In this document: positions 1 to 8,184 of the stretch, in pieces | How the letters are laid out: each line of letters starts with the position of its first letter | Numbering within the stretch: the stretch's first letter is position 1 | DNA from: JBAYDV01 sp041668045 | Lineage (GTDB): Bacteria > Bacteroidota > Bacteroidia > Bacteroidales > UBA932 | Reading direction: 5' to 3' | Length of the DNA: 12,685 nucleotides | Assembly (NCBI GenBank): GCA_041668045.1 | Contig: JBAYDV010000059.1 | Span: 1-12,685 of the forward strand | Position numbers and translations under genes: made by a program | The notes under the pieces: generated by a model | Database searches by the model: none | The model's input: only the letters and a program-made list of their open reading frames with translations | What the model was told of the DNA's origin: nothing

Positions 1-7
1 AAAATAC

Positions 8-109
8 CCATCAACCAGGAAATCAGCTTTTTTTTAAATCTCTATAACTAACAGATATATAGCTACTTATAGCGATTTTCAAAAACATCGATTTCCTGGT
101 TGTTTATGG
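8..109. repeat. Long imperfect inverted repeat / hairpin
   Basis: A perfect 13-nt arm, CAACCAGGAAATC at 12-24, has its reverse complement at 90-102. Pairing continues outward as CCAT (8-11) with ATGG (106-109) across a 3-nt bulge. It continues inward as 31-35 with 81-85 (T5/A5), 36-40 with 74-78, and 42-47 with 67-72. Roughly 33 pairs can form within about 100 nt. No transposase lies beside it inside the window. It could be a small interspersed repeat, the end of an element, a terminator for a gene beyond the left edge, or a structured RNA. The pairing is seen directly; the role is unknown. Confidence 0.55.
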
Positions 110-266
110 CAAATGATGGCCTTTTACATCTATCTGGCCCGAGACTTTTATGTGTTTTTCATATAAGTATAATCTTCAGATATAAATTTTATCAGCTCAA
201 TTGGCAGTTTTGCATATTTGTTTGCTAAGATTTTCTGTATCTTCTCTAATAAATAAGAGTAAGAAT
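110..266. other. Stretch without a convincing gene, downstream of tkt
   Basis: Together with the hairpin at 8-109 and the terminator at 267-309, this fills the 337 bases to the left of tkt. No recognisable gene is present. On the minus strand, 34 codons are open from 252 to the stop at 148-150, reading LLEKIQKILANKYAKLP and then a Lys/Ile-rich tail. That frame has no ATG except four codons before the stop, and I recognise no family. It may be a decayed gene end or chance. Confidence 0.25.
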
Positions 267-309
267 AAAAAAAAGATGACTAAAAAGTCATATAAACTCT
301 TTAGTCATC
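267..309 (-). terminator. Rho-independent terminator of the arabinose operon
   Basis: On the minus strand a perfect 10-bp stem (GATGACTAAA, arms 309-300 and 284-275) with a 15-nt loop is followed directly by eight T residues (complement of 267-274). It begins 28 bases after the transketolase stop. Hairpin plus U-tract is the classic intrinsic terminator and closes the operon. Confidence 0.87.
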
Positions 310-337
310 CTCGTTTTATTTAAAAATTAACTTGTTT

Positions 338-2350
338 TTAGTTAAACATGTCTTTTACTTGTTTGAATACATTTTGAGCTGTAAAACCTAATTTTTCATC
401 TAACACTTTATAAGGAGCTGAAAAACCAAAAGATTCAAGTCCGAATACTTTACCATTAGCACCAACTAGACCTTGTAAATTTACAGGTAAGCCAGCTGTT
501 AATCCAAAGACTTTAGCATTCTTAGGGATTACACTTTCTTGATACTCTTTACTTTGGCTACGGAATAAACCTTCAGAAGGAACAGATACTATTTTTACTT
601 TCATATTATCTTCACGAAGTAATTTAGCACCTTCTATTAAAGTAGATACCTCAGAACCAGAAGCTAAAAGTATAACATCGGCATCAGCATCTGATCCAGC
701 TACTACATAAGCACCTTTAGCTGCTTGAGAATAATCATTACCTTCAGGAAGATCTTGTATCCCTTGACGAGAGAATATAAGTCCAGTAGGTGTGGAAGTA
801 TTTTCCATGGCTAATTTCCATGCAGTAGTAGTCTCTTTGGCATCTGCAGGACGAAGAACTAGCATAGAGTTTTGTCCTTTATGATTTTTTAATTTTTCCA
901 TTAAACGTAGTTGAGCTTCTTGTTCTACTGGTTCATGAGTTGGACCATCTTCACCTACACGGAAAGCATCATGTGACCATATAAATTTCACAGGTGTTCC
1001 CATTAGTGCAGCAAGACGTATAGCTGGTTTCATATAATCAGAAAAAACGAAGAATGTAGCGCAGGCAGGAATAACTCCTCCATGTAAAGCCATACCAATA
1101 CAACAGCAAGCCATACTTAATTCAGAAACTCCAGCTTGAAAGAATGCTCCACTAAAGTCGTCTCTAGTAAATGCATGTGTTTTCTTTAAAAAGCCATCAG
1201 TTTTATCTGAATTAGAAAGATCTGCTGATGCTACTATCATATTTTCTACTTCTGTAGCTAATGTTGATAAAACAGTTGAAGAAGCTGCTCTTGTAGCGAT
1301 ATTATTCTTTTGCTCGATACTATCCCAATTTACCTTAGGGGCATCACCAGAGAACCAAGTAGATAATTTTTTAGCCAAATCTGGGTTTTCTTTAGCCCAT
1401 TTATCTTTAGCTTTATAGCGATTTGCTACGATATCTTTTAATTCTTTAGCTCTATTTGCATATAACTCTTTAACATCTTCAAATATAACGAAAGGATTTT
1501 CAGGGTCACCTCCAAGATTAATTATAGTATTAACATATGCACCATCACCTAGTGGTGATCCATGAGTAGCACAACTATTTTCATAACTTGAATTATCTGC
1601 TTTACGAGCTCCTTTTCCCATTATAGTTTTTCCTATAATAAGAGTAGGTTGACCTTTTGTATTAAGTGCTTCTGAAAGAGCTTTACGTATTTGCTCAACA
1701 TCATTACCATTAATAGAAATAACTTTCCAATTCCATGCTTGATATTTCATAGCTACATCTTCACATGTTACTTCTTTAGTCTCAGTAGATAATTGGATAT
1801 CATTTGAATCATAAAACATGATAAGGTTATCAAGTCCTAAGTTACCAGCTATTCTACCAGAACCTTGAGAAATCTCTTCTTGAATACCTCCATCTGAAAT
1901 ATATGCATATATATTCTGATTCATTACATCCCCTAAGCGAGCCTTTAAGAATTTAGCAGCAATAGCAGCTCCTACAGCGAAAGTATGTCCTTGTCCCAAT
2001 GGACCAGAAGTATTTTCTATACCTCTCTCTACATCTAGTTCAGGATGCCCGGGAGTAGGACTATTCCATTGACGAAATTGTTTTAATTCCTCTAAATTAT
2101 ATTTTCCAGTTAATGCTAAAGTTGAATAAAGCATAGGAGACATATGTCCAGGATCTAAAAAGAAACGATCGCGTCCTTCCCATTTAGGATTTTCAGGATC
2201 ATAGACTAAATATTCTGAAAAAAGTACGTTTATAAAGTCTGCTCCACCCATAGCACCTCCTGGATGCCCTGAATTAGCTTTTTCTACCATTGACGCCGCC
2301 AACATACGAATATTATCAGCTGCGTGGTTCATTGTTTGAATATTGTTCAT
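338..2350 (-). CDS. tkt: Transketolase
   Basis: Thiamine-diphosphate enzyme that moves two-carbon units between sugar phosphates in the non-oxidative pentose phosphate pathway; cytoplasmic. At 670 residues it is full length (E. coli TktA is 663). Visible motifs: SGHPGGAMGG (His29), His69, GHPE (His102), the ThDP/metal motif ISDGGIQEE (about 151-159) with YDSND (Asn183), THGSPLG (His263), the catalytic glutamate in GVSE (Glu410), SHD (His460) and GEDGPTHEPVE (His472). The usual Gly-Asp-Gly begins with Ser here; I believe related Bacteroidales proteins share this. The start codon lies two bases after the araB stop, so translation is probably coupled. As last gene of the operon it consumes the D-xylulose-5-phosphate made by AraD. 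No lesions seen. Confidence 0.96.
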   Translation of the reverse strand: MNNIQTMNHAADNIRMLAASMVEKANSGHPGGAMGGADFINVLFSEYLVYDPENPKWEGRDRFFLDPGHMSPMLYSTLALTGKYNLEELKQFRQWNSPTPGHPELDVERGIENTSGPLGQGHTFAVGAAIAAKFLKARLGDVMNQNIYAYISDGGIQEEISQGSGRIAGNLGLDNLIMFYDSNDIQLSTETKEVTCEDVAMKYQAWNWKVISINGNDVEQIRKALSEALNTKGQPTLIIGKTIMGKGARKADNSSYENSCATHGSPLGDGAYVNTIINLGGDPENPFVIFEDVKELYANRAKELKDIVANRYKAKDKWAKENPDLAKKLSTWFSGDAPKVNWDSIEQKNNIATRAASSTVLSTLATEVENMIVASADLSNSDKTDGFLKKTHAFTRDDFSGAFFQAGVSELSMACCCIGMALHGGVIPACATFFVFSDYMKPAIRLAALMGTPVKFIWSHDAFRVGEDGPTHEPVEQEAQLRLMEKLKNHKGQNSMLVLRPADAKETTTAWKLAMENTSTPTGLIFSRQGIQDLPEGNDYSQAAKGAYVVAGSDADADVILLASGSEVSTLIEGAKLLREDNMKVKIVSVPSEGLFRSQSKEYQESVIPKNAKVFGLTAGLPVNLQGLVGANGKVFGLESFGFSAPYKVLDEKLGFTAQNVFKQVKDMFN

Positions 2351-2352
2351 AA

Positions 2353-4029
2353 TTATATATTATAGAGTTCTTTTTCTGTGAATTCTCCAAGTTTAACATA
2401 TTTTCTGTAAATTTCGTTATATTTTTTAGAATTTTCAACATTTGGTTGATATTCTTTTTCAAAACCTGAATTCATAACAGCAATAGCACTTTCAATTTTA
2501 TCATAAACACCAGCAGCAGTAGCAGCAAACATAGCTGCGCCTAAAGCACAAGCTTGGTCAGTTTTACACACTTTTATAGGCATATTTAGTACATCACTAA
2601 TAGTTTGCATAACAAAAGGTGATTTAAGGGCAATACCTCCTATCCCTATAACATTATCAATAGAAACGCCTTCTTCGATAAATCTATCTGTGATAGCCTT
2701 AGTACCAAAAGCAGTAGCTTCGACTAAAGCACGGAAAATTCTAGGAGCGGAAGATCCTAAAGTTAGACCAGTAATACTTCCTTTTAATAGTTGATTAGCA
2801 TCAGGTGTGCGACGTCCATTCATCCAGTCAGTGGCGAGAATTGTACTTTCTTCTATAGGAATCTTTTCTGCTTCTTTAGTTAGAGATGGTATGATTTGCT
2901 CACACATTTCTGAAATTAATTTTTCTTTTATTTCTGCATCTATCAAATCACTATTAGCAAGTATGTTTTTTATAGGAAATTCAAGAACATGTTTAAACCA
3001 AGCGTAAATATCTCCAAAACCTGATTGACCAGCTTCTAGACCTATCATCCCAGGAATAACAGAACCATCTACTTGTCCACATATACCTTCAATACGATTA
3101 TTTCCTATCTCATCGTAAGAAGCTACCATTATATCACAAGTAGACGTTCCTAGTACTCTCACTAATGTATGTGGTGTAACGCCGGCACCAACTGCTCCCA
3201 TATGACAGTCATATGCTCCACCCCCAACTATTACATTTGTGGTTAAACCAAGACGATCAGCCCAATCTTTAGAAAGTTTTCCAACAGCTTTATCTGCAGT
3301 TTTAGTCTCTTTAAAAAGATTTTTTCTAAAACCTCCAAGAAGTGGATCTAGAGTTGTTATAAATTCCTCAGATGGTAGTCCTCCCCAGCTTTCATGCCAC
3401 ATGGCTTTATGTCCGCATGCACATCTACTTCTAACTATATCTTTTGATTTATTTACTCCTGTTATTAATGCAGGTAACCATTCACAGTATTCAACTATAG
3501 AAAAAGCCTTATCCTTCAATGACGGTTCTTCTCTTAAAATGTGTAGAGCCTTAGCCCAAAACCATTCTGAAGAATAAACTCCTCCTTCATACGCAGTGTA
3601 ATCAATTTCCCATTTTTTACAAAGGTCATTAATCTCTTTAGCTTCTTGTACTGCAGTATGATCTTTCCAAAGAACAAACATTGCATTAGGATTTTCTGCA
3701 AATTCAGGGTACATAGCTAAAGGAGTACCAGTTTCATCTGTAAAAGCAGGAGTACTGCCAGTAGTGTCAAATGCCATACCTACTACTTTTTCAGCAGTCC
3801 CTTTAGGACATTGAGATAAAACATCTTTAACACTAGCTTCTAGTACGTCTATATAATCTTGAGGATGCTGTCTATATTGATTAATAGCAGGATTACAATA
3901 TTTACCTTCTTTCCATCTTGGATAATACTTTACTGATGTAGCTAAAATCTCTCCAGTAGCACTATCAACTATGATGGCTCTAGCAGAATCACTACCATAA
4001 TCTAATCCTATAACATATTTATTATTCAT
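2353..4029 (-). CDS. araB: L-ribulokinase
   Basis: FGGY-family carbohydrate kinase that phosphorylates L-ribulose with ATP to L-ribulose-5-phosphate, step two of L-arabinose catabolism. It has 558 residues against 566 for E. coli AraB and is similar throughout. The N-terminal phosphate-binding motif is GLDYGSDSARA (8-18). NPNAMFVLWKDHTA (113-126) and the stretch ending SSEWFWAK (near 153-160) are typical of ribulokinases. The second domain has GGGAYDCHMGAVGAG with the likely catalytic base Asp274, then GTSTCDI, QVDGSV, WMNGRRTP and a GIGGIALKSP nucleotide-binding segment. The gene follows araA by 13 bases and precedes tkt by two, so it sits inside the operon. It is distinguished from xylulokinase and glycerol kinase by these AraB-specific segments. 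Intact. Confidence 0.97.
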   Translation of the reverse strand: MNNKYVIGLDYGSDSARAIIVDSATGEILATSVKYYPRWKEGKYCNPAINQYRQHPQDYIDVLEASVKDVLSQCPKGTAEKVVGMAFDTTGSTPAFTDETGTPLAMYPEFAENPNAMFVLWKDHTAVQEAKEINDLCKKWEIDYTAYEGGVYSSEWFWAKALHILREEPSLKDKAFSIVEYCEWLPALITGVNKSKDIVRSRCACGHKAMWHESWGGLPSEEFITTLDPLLGGFRKNLFKETKTADKAVGKLSKDWADRLGLTTNVIVGGGAYDCHMGAVGAGVTPHTLVRVLGTSTCDIMVASYDEIGNNRIEGICGQVDGSVIPGMIGLEAGQSGFGDIYAWFKHVLEFPIKNILANSDLIDAEIKEKLISEMCEQIIPSLTKEAEKIPIEESTILATDWMNGRRTPDANQLLKGSITGLTLGSSAPRIFRALVEATAFGTKAITDRFIEEGVSIDNVIGIGGIALKSPFVMQTISDVLNMPIKVCKTDQACALGAAMFAATAAGVYDKIESAIAVMNSGFEKEYQPNVENSKKYNEIYRKYVKLGEFTEKELYNI

Positions 4030-4042
4030 GATAGAGCTAATT

Positions 4043-5551
4043 TTATTTTAAGGCTTTGTTAAGCATATAGTAAACTTCATTCATGTGAAGTTCTTTCTTG
4101 AATTCTCTTATTTTGGTGTCCTTATCTATAATTATAATTTCTATACCAGCCATTTCAGCATAATCTTCAAGATAATCTACAGTTAAATCATAAGAAAAAC
4201 TAGTATGATGAGTTCCTCCTGCTAACATCCAAGCAGCAGCTCCGATTTCAAAGTTAGGTTGAGGAATCCATAGATTTGAGGCAACAGGAAGTTTAGGTAA
4301 TTTATGACTTTTTATGCAGTCAACAGTATTTACTATTAAACGGAATCTATTTCCTAAATCTACTATGGTAGCTGCTACTCCAGGACCTTGTTTGCTAGTG
4401 AATACTAGACGAGCAGGGTCGTTTTTTCCTCCAATTCCTAATGGATGAACTTCCAATTTTGGTTTATTTTCTGCTATTTTAGGACAGACTTCTAACATAT
4501 GAGCTTGTAAAATAGCACTTTTATCTCCATCAAAATTTAATGTGTAATCTTCTAAGAATGAACAACCTTTTGGCATACCCTGGCTCATAAACCACATAGT
4601 ACGATATAATGCGGCTGTTTTCCAATCGCCTTCTGCTCCGAAACCATATCCATCAGCCATCATTCTTTGACAAGCTAGTCCAGGTAATTGATCAAGTCCA
4701 GCTAAATCATCAAAGTTGGTAGTGAAAGCTTTTGCACCTTTATCATCTAAGAAACGACGTAAAGCGATCTCTATACGTGCAGCTTCATATACCTGTTTTC
4801 TATTTACTCCACCTTTTTTACAATCTTCTGCGAAATCATATTCGGATTCATAAATTTTAATCAGGTTTTCAATATCATTTTCGCTAACTTCATCTTGTAC
4901 CTTAACTAAATCAGCTATAGGATAATAATCTACATGATATCCAAGTCTAAGTTCAGCTTCTACCTTATCTCCATCGGTTACAGCAACATTATTCATCTGG
5001 TCTCCAAAACGTACAATAAGAAGCTTTTGAGCGTCATCCCAAGCTGCAGCTACTCGCATCCATTCTGCGATTTGTTCTTGACTTTTTTTATCTTCCCAAT
5101 GACCAACTACTATCTTGCGATTTTTACGCATACGAGTCAGGATATGTCCGAATTCTCTATCTCCATGAGCACTTTGATTAAGGTTCATGAAGTCCATATC
5201 CATAGTATCCCAAGGAATAGTTTTATTAAACTGTGTATGAAAATGAAGTAAAGGTTTTTTTAATTCTTGTAAACCATGTATCCACATCTTAGCAGGAGAG
5301 AATGTATGCATCCATGTGATAACTCCGACACATTCAGGAGCATTATTGGCAGCTTTGAAAGTAGATGTGACTTCATCAGCTGAATTTACTGTTCCTTTAT
5401 AAACTACTTTTATAGGTAAATCGCCAGAAGCATTTAGTCCTGAAACTATTTTATTAGAGTGAGCGTCTACAGATATAACAGCATCACCTCCATAAAGTAG
5501 TTGTGCTCCTGTTACAAACCATACTTCTAAATTTGAAAATATCTTTTTCAT
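4043..5551 (-). CDS. araA: L-arabinose isomerase
   Basis: Converts L-arabinose to L-ribulose, the first committed step of arabinose use, with a divalent metal (normally Mn2+). Length is 502 residues (E. coli 500). Family signatures include FVTGAQLLYG (12-21), VITWMHTFSPAKMWI (77-91), LHFHTQFN (102-109) and GYGFGAEGDWKTAAL (301-315). The four metal/catalytic residues of E. coli AraA (Glu306, Glu333, His350, His450) correspond to Glu307, Glu334, His351 and one of the two His in GGTHHTSFS (448-449). It lies 29 bases after araD, with an ATT triplet tract between, and 13 bases before araB. No disabling change seen. The start ATG follows an A/T-rich leader without a clear Shine-Dalgarno sequence. 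Confidence 0.97.
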   Translation of the reverse strand: MKKIFSNLEVWFVTGAQLLYGGDAVISVDAHSNKIVSGLNASGDLPIKVVYKGTVNSADEVTSTFKAANNAPECVGVITWMHTFSPAKMWIHGLQELKKPLLHFHTQFNKTIPWDTMDMDFMNLNQSAHGDREFGHILTRMRKNRKIVVGHWEDKKSQEQIAEWMRVAAAWDDAQKLLIVRFGDQMNNVAVTDGDKVEAELRLGYHVDYYPIADLVKVQDEVSENDIENLIKIYESEYDFAEDCKKGGVNRKQVYEAARIEIALRRFLDDKGAKAFTTNFDDLAGLDQLPGLACQRMMADGYGFGAEGDWKTAALYRTMWFMSQGMPKGCSFLEDYTLNFDGDKSAILQAHMLEVCPKIAENKPKLEVHPLGIGGKNDPARLVFTSKQGPGVAATIVDLGNRFRLIVNTVDCIKSHKLPKLPVASNLWIPQPNFEIGAAAWMLAGGTHHTSFSYDLTVDYLEDYAEMAGIEIIIIDKDTKIREFKKELHMNEVYYMLNKALK

Positions 5552-5567
5552 TATTTTTATTTTAAGT

Positions 5568-5585
5568 ATTATTATTATTATTATT
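5568..5585. repeat. Six-copy ATT triplet repeat between araD and araA
   Basis: Six consecutive ATT units (AAT on the coding strand) begin at the araD stop codon and fill much of the 29-base leader of araA. Slippage here would alter the spacing upstream of the araA start without touching either protein. It may equally be ordinary low-complexity A/T sequence. Confidence 0.85.
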
Positions 5586-6276
5586 TATCTTTTTTCTGTC
5601 CGTAATAGGCACTCGGCCCATGTTTACGACTAAAATGTTTTTCAATTAAATCTGAATTCATAGTTAATGATGGATTAATATTATATGATATATAAGCCAT
5701 TTTGGCTACTTGTTCCATAACTACAGAATTATAAACCGCTTCATTAGGATCCTTACCCCATGAAAAAGGACCATGATTTTTGACTAATACTCCAGGTGTA
5801 TGAACAAAATCTAAATTCTTAAATCGTTCTACTATAAGTTTTCCAGTTTCTAATTCATAATTACCCTTTATTTGCGTTTCAGTCATATCGGCTGTGCAAG
5901 GAATAGCATCATGAAAATAATCAGCGTGAGTCGTACCTATATTTGGAACATCTTTTCCTGCCTGAGCCCAAGATGTAGCATAGGTAGAATGTGTATGAAC
6001 TATACCACCTATATTTTGGAATGCTTTATATAATACTAAATGAGTAGGCGTATCTGAAGAAGGACGTAGGCTACCTTCTATGATATTACCCTCAAGATCG
6101 ACGACTACCATATCTCGAGCTCTCATAGTATCATAAGATACACCACTAGGTTTAATAACTACTAGACCTTTTTTACGATCTATTCCAGAAACATTACCCC
6201 AGGTAAATATCACTAGTCCATGCTTAACCAAATCTAGATTAGCACGAAAAACGGATTCTTTAAGTTCTTCTAACAT
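5581..6276 (-). CDS. araD: L-ribulose-5-phosphate 4-epimerase
   Basis: Class II aldolase-family zinc enzyme that epimerises L-ribulose-5-phosphate to D-xylulose-5-phosphate, linking arabinose catabolism to the pentose phosphate pathway. It has 231 residues, the same as E. coli AraD. Visible motifs: TWGNVSGID (25-33), KPSGVSYD (42-49), RPSSDTPTH with Asp75, GGIVHTHS carrying zinc ligands His94 and His96, GTTHADYFHDAIPCT with Asp119, KNHGPFSWGK carrying the third zinc ligand His168, and SAYYGQ near the C-terminus (Tyr225, matching E. coli Tyr229). L-fuculose-phosphate aldolase is a relative, but the TTHADYF and C-terminal YYGQ segments and the ara neighbours favour AraD. Only six bases separate its start from the stop of the upstream araR-like remnant, a spacing typical of coupled operon genes. 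Intact. Confidence 0.96.
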   Translation of the reverse strand: MLEELKESVFRANLDLVKHGLVIFTWGNVSGIDRKKGLVVIKPSGVSYDTMRARDMVVVDLEGNIIEGSLRPSSDTPTHLVLYKAFQNIGGIVHTHSTYATSWAQAGKDVPNIGTTHADYFHDAIPCTADMTETQIKGNYELETGKLIVERFKNLDFVHTPGVLVKNHGPFSWGKDPNEAVYNSVVMEQVAKMAYISYNINPSLTMNSDLIEKHFSRKHGPSAYYGQKKDK

Positions 6277-6282
6277 GATGTT

Positions 6283-6393
6283 TTATAAATTAAATTTTGA
6301 ATCTTCGTAATAGGTTTTTTTATTAAATATATATAGATAAGCACCTCTTCTTAAGCTAACTTTATTTACCATTATATCGTAATCTACTATTAT
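6283..6393 (-). pseudogene. Remnant of an AraR-type (NrtR/Nudix family) arabinose repressor, C-terminal tail only
   Basis: The 132-base gap between the symporter stop and araD contains 36 in-frame codons ending in TAA at 6283. They read RRGAYLYIFNKKTY and, two residues later, DSKFNL. This closely resembles, as I recall it, the C-terminus of Bacteroides thetaiotaomicron AraR (BT0354), which has RGA.LY.FN..Y..D.KF.L. In that species araR lies between the symporter and araD genes, the same place. The frame is closed upstream by TAA at 6394-6396, and only 12 bases remain before the symporter stop. The Nudix-like sensor domain and nearly all of the winged helix (about 85% of a roughly 225-residue protein) are therefore gone. 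A 29-codon reading frame with ATG at 6372-6370 remains and might be translated. The six-base spacing to araD is preserved. The match is from memory without an alignment program. Confidence 0.75.
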
Positions 6394-6408
6394 TTATTCT
6401 TTAATATG

Positions 6409-8097
6409 CTACCAGAAATACCAGTAAAATGCTGCTGTTATACCTAATATTATTATTGAGTTAATAACATCCCATTTATTCCAACTTTTACGAGTAGCTA
6501 ATTTCTGTTCTGGAGTAGATGTACCGAATACTAGTCCTTGTATCTTTTCCTCAGAAGGTGCCTTTGTGAATAAACTGACTATTACGACTACTATAATACA
6601 GAATAAGAACATCCATCCACAGAAGAATAACCAGTTAACATCATAAAACAGGTATTTGAACAGACTATCTGGAGCATTTAATACATTAGTGAAATAAACT
6701 TTAGCTCCTAATCTAGTAAGGCCTACAATCATTCCTGATATAAGCCCCCACATACCTCCTTTAGCAGATGTTCGTTTCCATGTGATACCTAATAAAAAGG
6801 CAGCTGCTATACCTGGGGCTAAGACAGATTGAACATCTTGTAAATATGTATATAAAACATTTCCGATAGAACGCATTATAGGAATCCAAAGAATACCTAG
6901 TACTACTATGACCACTGTAGCTATTTGTCCGATATGAACTAATTTCTTTTCTGAGGTCTTCGGTTTTAATCTTTTATAAAAATCAATAGTAAATAACATA
7001 GCAGAAGAATTAAACAGAGAAGCTAAAGAACTCATCAAAGCAGCTAGGATACCACAAACTACTAATCCTTTTATACCTGCGGGTAGTAGTTTAGCTACTA
7101 AAGTAGGGAAGGCTGCATCTGCATTTGGTGTGCCATCTGATAACAATGGAAGGAATCCACCTGTTCCAATATATTTTTGATGTAAAGCGAATGCTATCAT
7201 TCCAGGTATAAGAAATAAAAAAACAGGAAGTAGTTTTAAATATGCTCCAAAAATGGAACCTCTACGAGCTTGTTTCTCATCTTTACCAGATAATACACGT
7301 TGTACTATAAATTGATCAGTACACCAATACCAGAATCCTATAATGGCAGAACCAAGTAGTGCACCAGCCCATGGGAAATTCGCATCTTTATTACTTCTAA
7401 TCAAATCTGTCATGGAATTACCATAGTCATTTACTTGTACGGCGCTACATATTTTCATCATTTCATCCCAACCACCGAGAGCTTTAAGTCCTAGTACTAG
7501 TATGATTAATGAACCTATTAATAATATAGGAGTTTGTAAGATGGAAGTATATAGAACGGACTTCATTCCTCCGAAAATAGTATATATGGCAGTTAAAAGA
7601 ACTAAGCCAATGGCTGCTATCCAAAAGAAATCTATGCCCCATAACTCTTTAATACCGAATACCTGTTGAAATACTAAGCCCCCAGCATATACAGTTACAG
7701 CTACTTTAGTTAATACATAACTAACGAGAGAAATAACTGACAAGATAGTTCGAGATTGAGGATTGTATCTTCTCTCTAAAAACTCAGGCATAGTATAAAC
7801 CATACTCCGAGAATAAAAAGGTACGAAAACCCAACCTAATATCAATATCATCCATCCTTGTATTTCCCAGTGAGCCATAGCCATACCACTTGAAGCACCT
7901 GCTCCTGCAAGTCCAATTAAATGTTCGGATCCGATATTGGAAGCAAAAATTGAAGCTCCAATAGCTATCCAGGTGGCACTTTTACCTCCTAAAAAATAAT
8001 CTGCTGAATTATTTTGCTTTGACCTTGTTACCCAAAGAATAATTCCAATCAAAGCTACGAAGAATGTAGCTATGACGATCCAGTCTAGAATTTCCAT
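6409..8097 (-). CDS. Sodium:solute symporter (SSS family, SGLT-like), probable L-arabinose transporter
   Basis: Inner-membrane Na+-coupled sugar importer of 562 residues, with about 14 hydrophobic segments beginning at residues 5-24, collinear with Vibrio vSGLT. Conserved stretches: DYFLGGKSATW (33-43), GASIFASNIGSEHLIG (47-62), TMPEFLERRYN (102-112), LSSLAS-type segment MSSLASLFNSSA (355-366) and FLLGITWKRTSAKG (434-447). By my alignment to vSGLT from memory, the Na+-site serines are Ser356/Ser357, and sugar-site residues Glu78, Tyr257, Lys288 and Gln420 are kept. vSGLT Gln69 is His59 and Asn260 is Gly254. It is the first intact gene of the ara operon, about 40 bases after the predicted transcription start, so L-arabinose is the likely substrate by context. 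Specificity is inferred. It ends with TAG, as an ordinary stop, at a C-terminus (YWYFW) like that of vSGLT. Confidence 0.95.
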   Translation of the reverse strand: MEILDWIVIATFFVALIGIILWVTRSKQNNSADYFLGGKSATWIAIGASIFASNIGSEHLIGLAGAGASSGMAMAHWEIQGWMILILGWVFVPFYSRSMVYTMPEFLERRYNPQSRTILSVISLVSYVLTKVAVTVYAGGLVFQQVFGIKELWGIDFFWIAAIGLVLLTAIYTIFGGMKSVLYTSILQTPILLIGSLIILVLGLKALGGWDEMMKICSAVQVNDYGNSMTDLIRSNKDANFPWAGALLGSAIIGFWYWCTDQFIVQRVLSGKDEKQARRGSIFGAYLKLLPVFLFLIPGMIAFALHQKYIGTGGFLPLLSDGTPNADAAFPTLVAKLLPAGIKGLVVCGILAALMSSLASLFNSSAMLFTIDFYKRLKPKTSEKKLVHIGQIATVVIVVLGILWIPIMRSIGNVLYTYLQDVQSVLAPGIAAAFLLGITWKRTSAKGGMWGLISGMIVGLTRLGAKVYFTNVLNAPDSLFKYLFYDVNWLFFCGWMFLFCIIVVVIVSLFTKAPSEEKIQGLVFGTSTPEQKLATRKSWNKWDVINSIIILGITAAFYWYFW

Positions 8098-8140
8098 AAA
8101 TTTTTAATTATATAATTAATAGGTTATTTGTCTTTGAGTG

Positions 8141-8171
8141 TAAAAGTAACAATAATAAATTAATACACAAA
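8141..8171 (-). promoter_or_regulatory. Candidate Bacteroidota promoter of the arabinose operon
   Basis: On the minus strand TTTG (8171-8168) is followed after 19 bases by TACTTTTA (8148-8141). This matches the Bacteroidota primary-sigma pattern TTTG-N19-21-TAnnTTTG at all but the last position of the -7 box. Transcription would start near 8135, leaving a leader of about 40 bases before the symporter ATG. Because the sequence is very A/T rich, a chance match is possible. Confidence 0.42.
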
Positions 8172-8184
8172 ATATTTATTGTAT
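8163..8184. promoter_or_regulatory. 22-bp dyad, candidate repressor operator (AraR-type)
   Basis: The 22 bases have the form ATACA-2-AAATATTT-2-TGTAT, with 9 of 11 base pairs symmetric (18 of 22 positions). The site covers the candidate -33 element at 8168-8171, as expected for a repressor blocking polymerase. The NrtR-family AraR of Bacteroides binds palindromic operators upstream of ara genes, so this is a plausible AraR site. I cannot compare it with the published motif, and the local araR is only a remnant. Confidence 0.45.

Noticed and set aside
148..252. Open minus-strand stretch of 34 codons left of the operon terminator
   Set aside because: No suitable start codon and no recognised family. 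It is too short and A/T-rich to call a gene or a transposase remnant.
3239..3577. 112-codon open frame on the plus strand, with shorter ones at 2807-3007, 4934-5251, 9286-9534, 9971-10174, 10090-10392, 10910-11131 and 11537-11743
   Set aside because: All lie opposite well-recognised minus-strand genes, have no family resemblance and look like antisense shadows.
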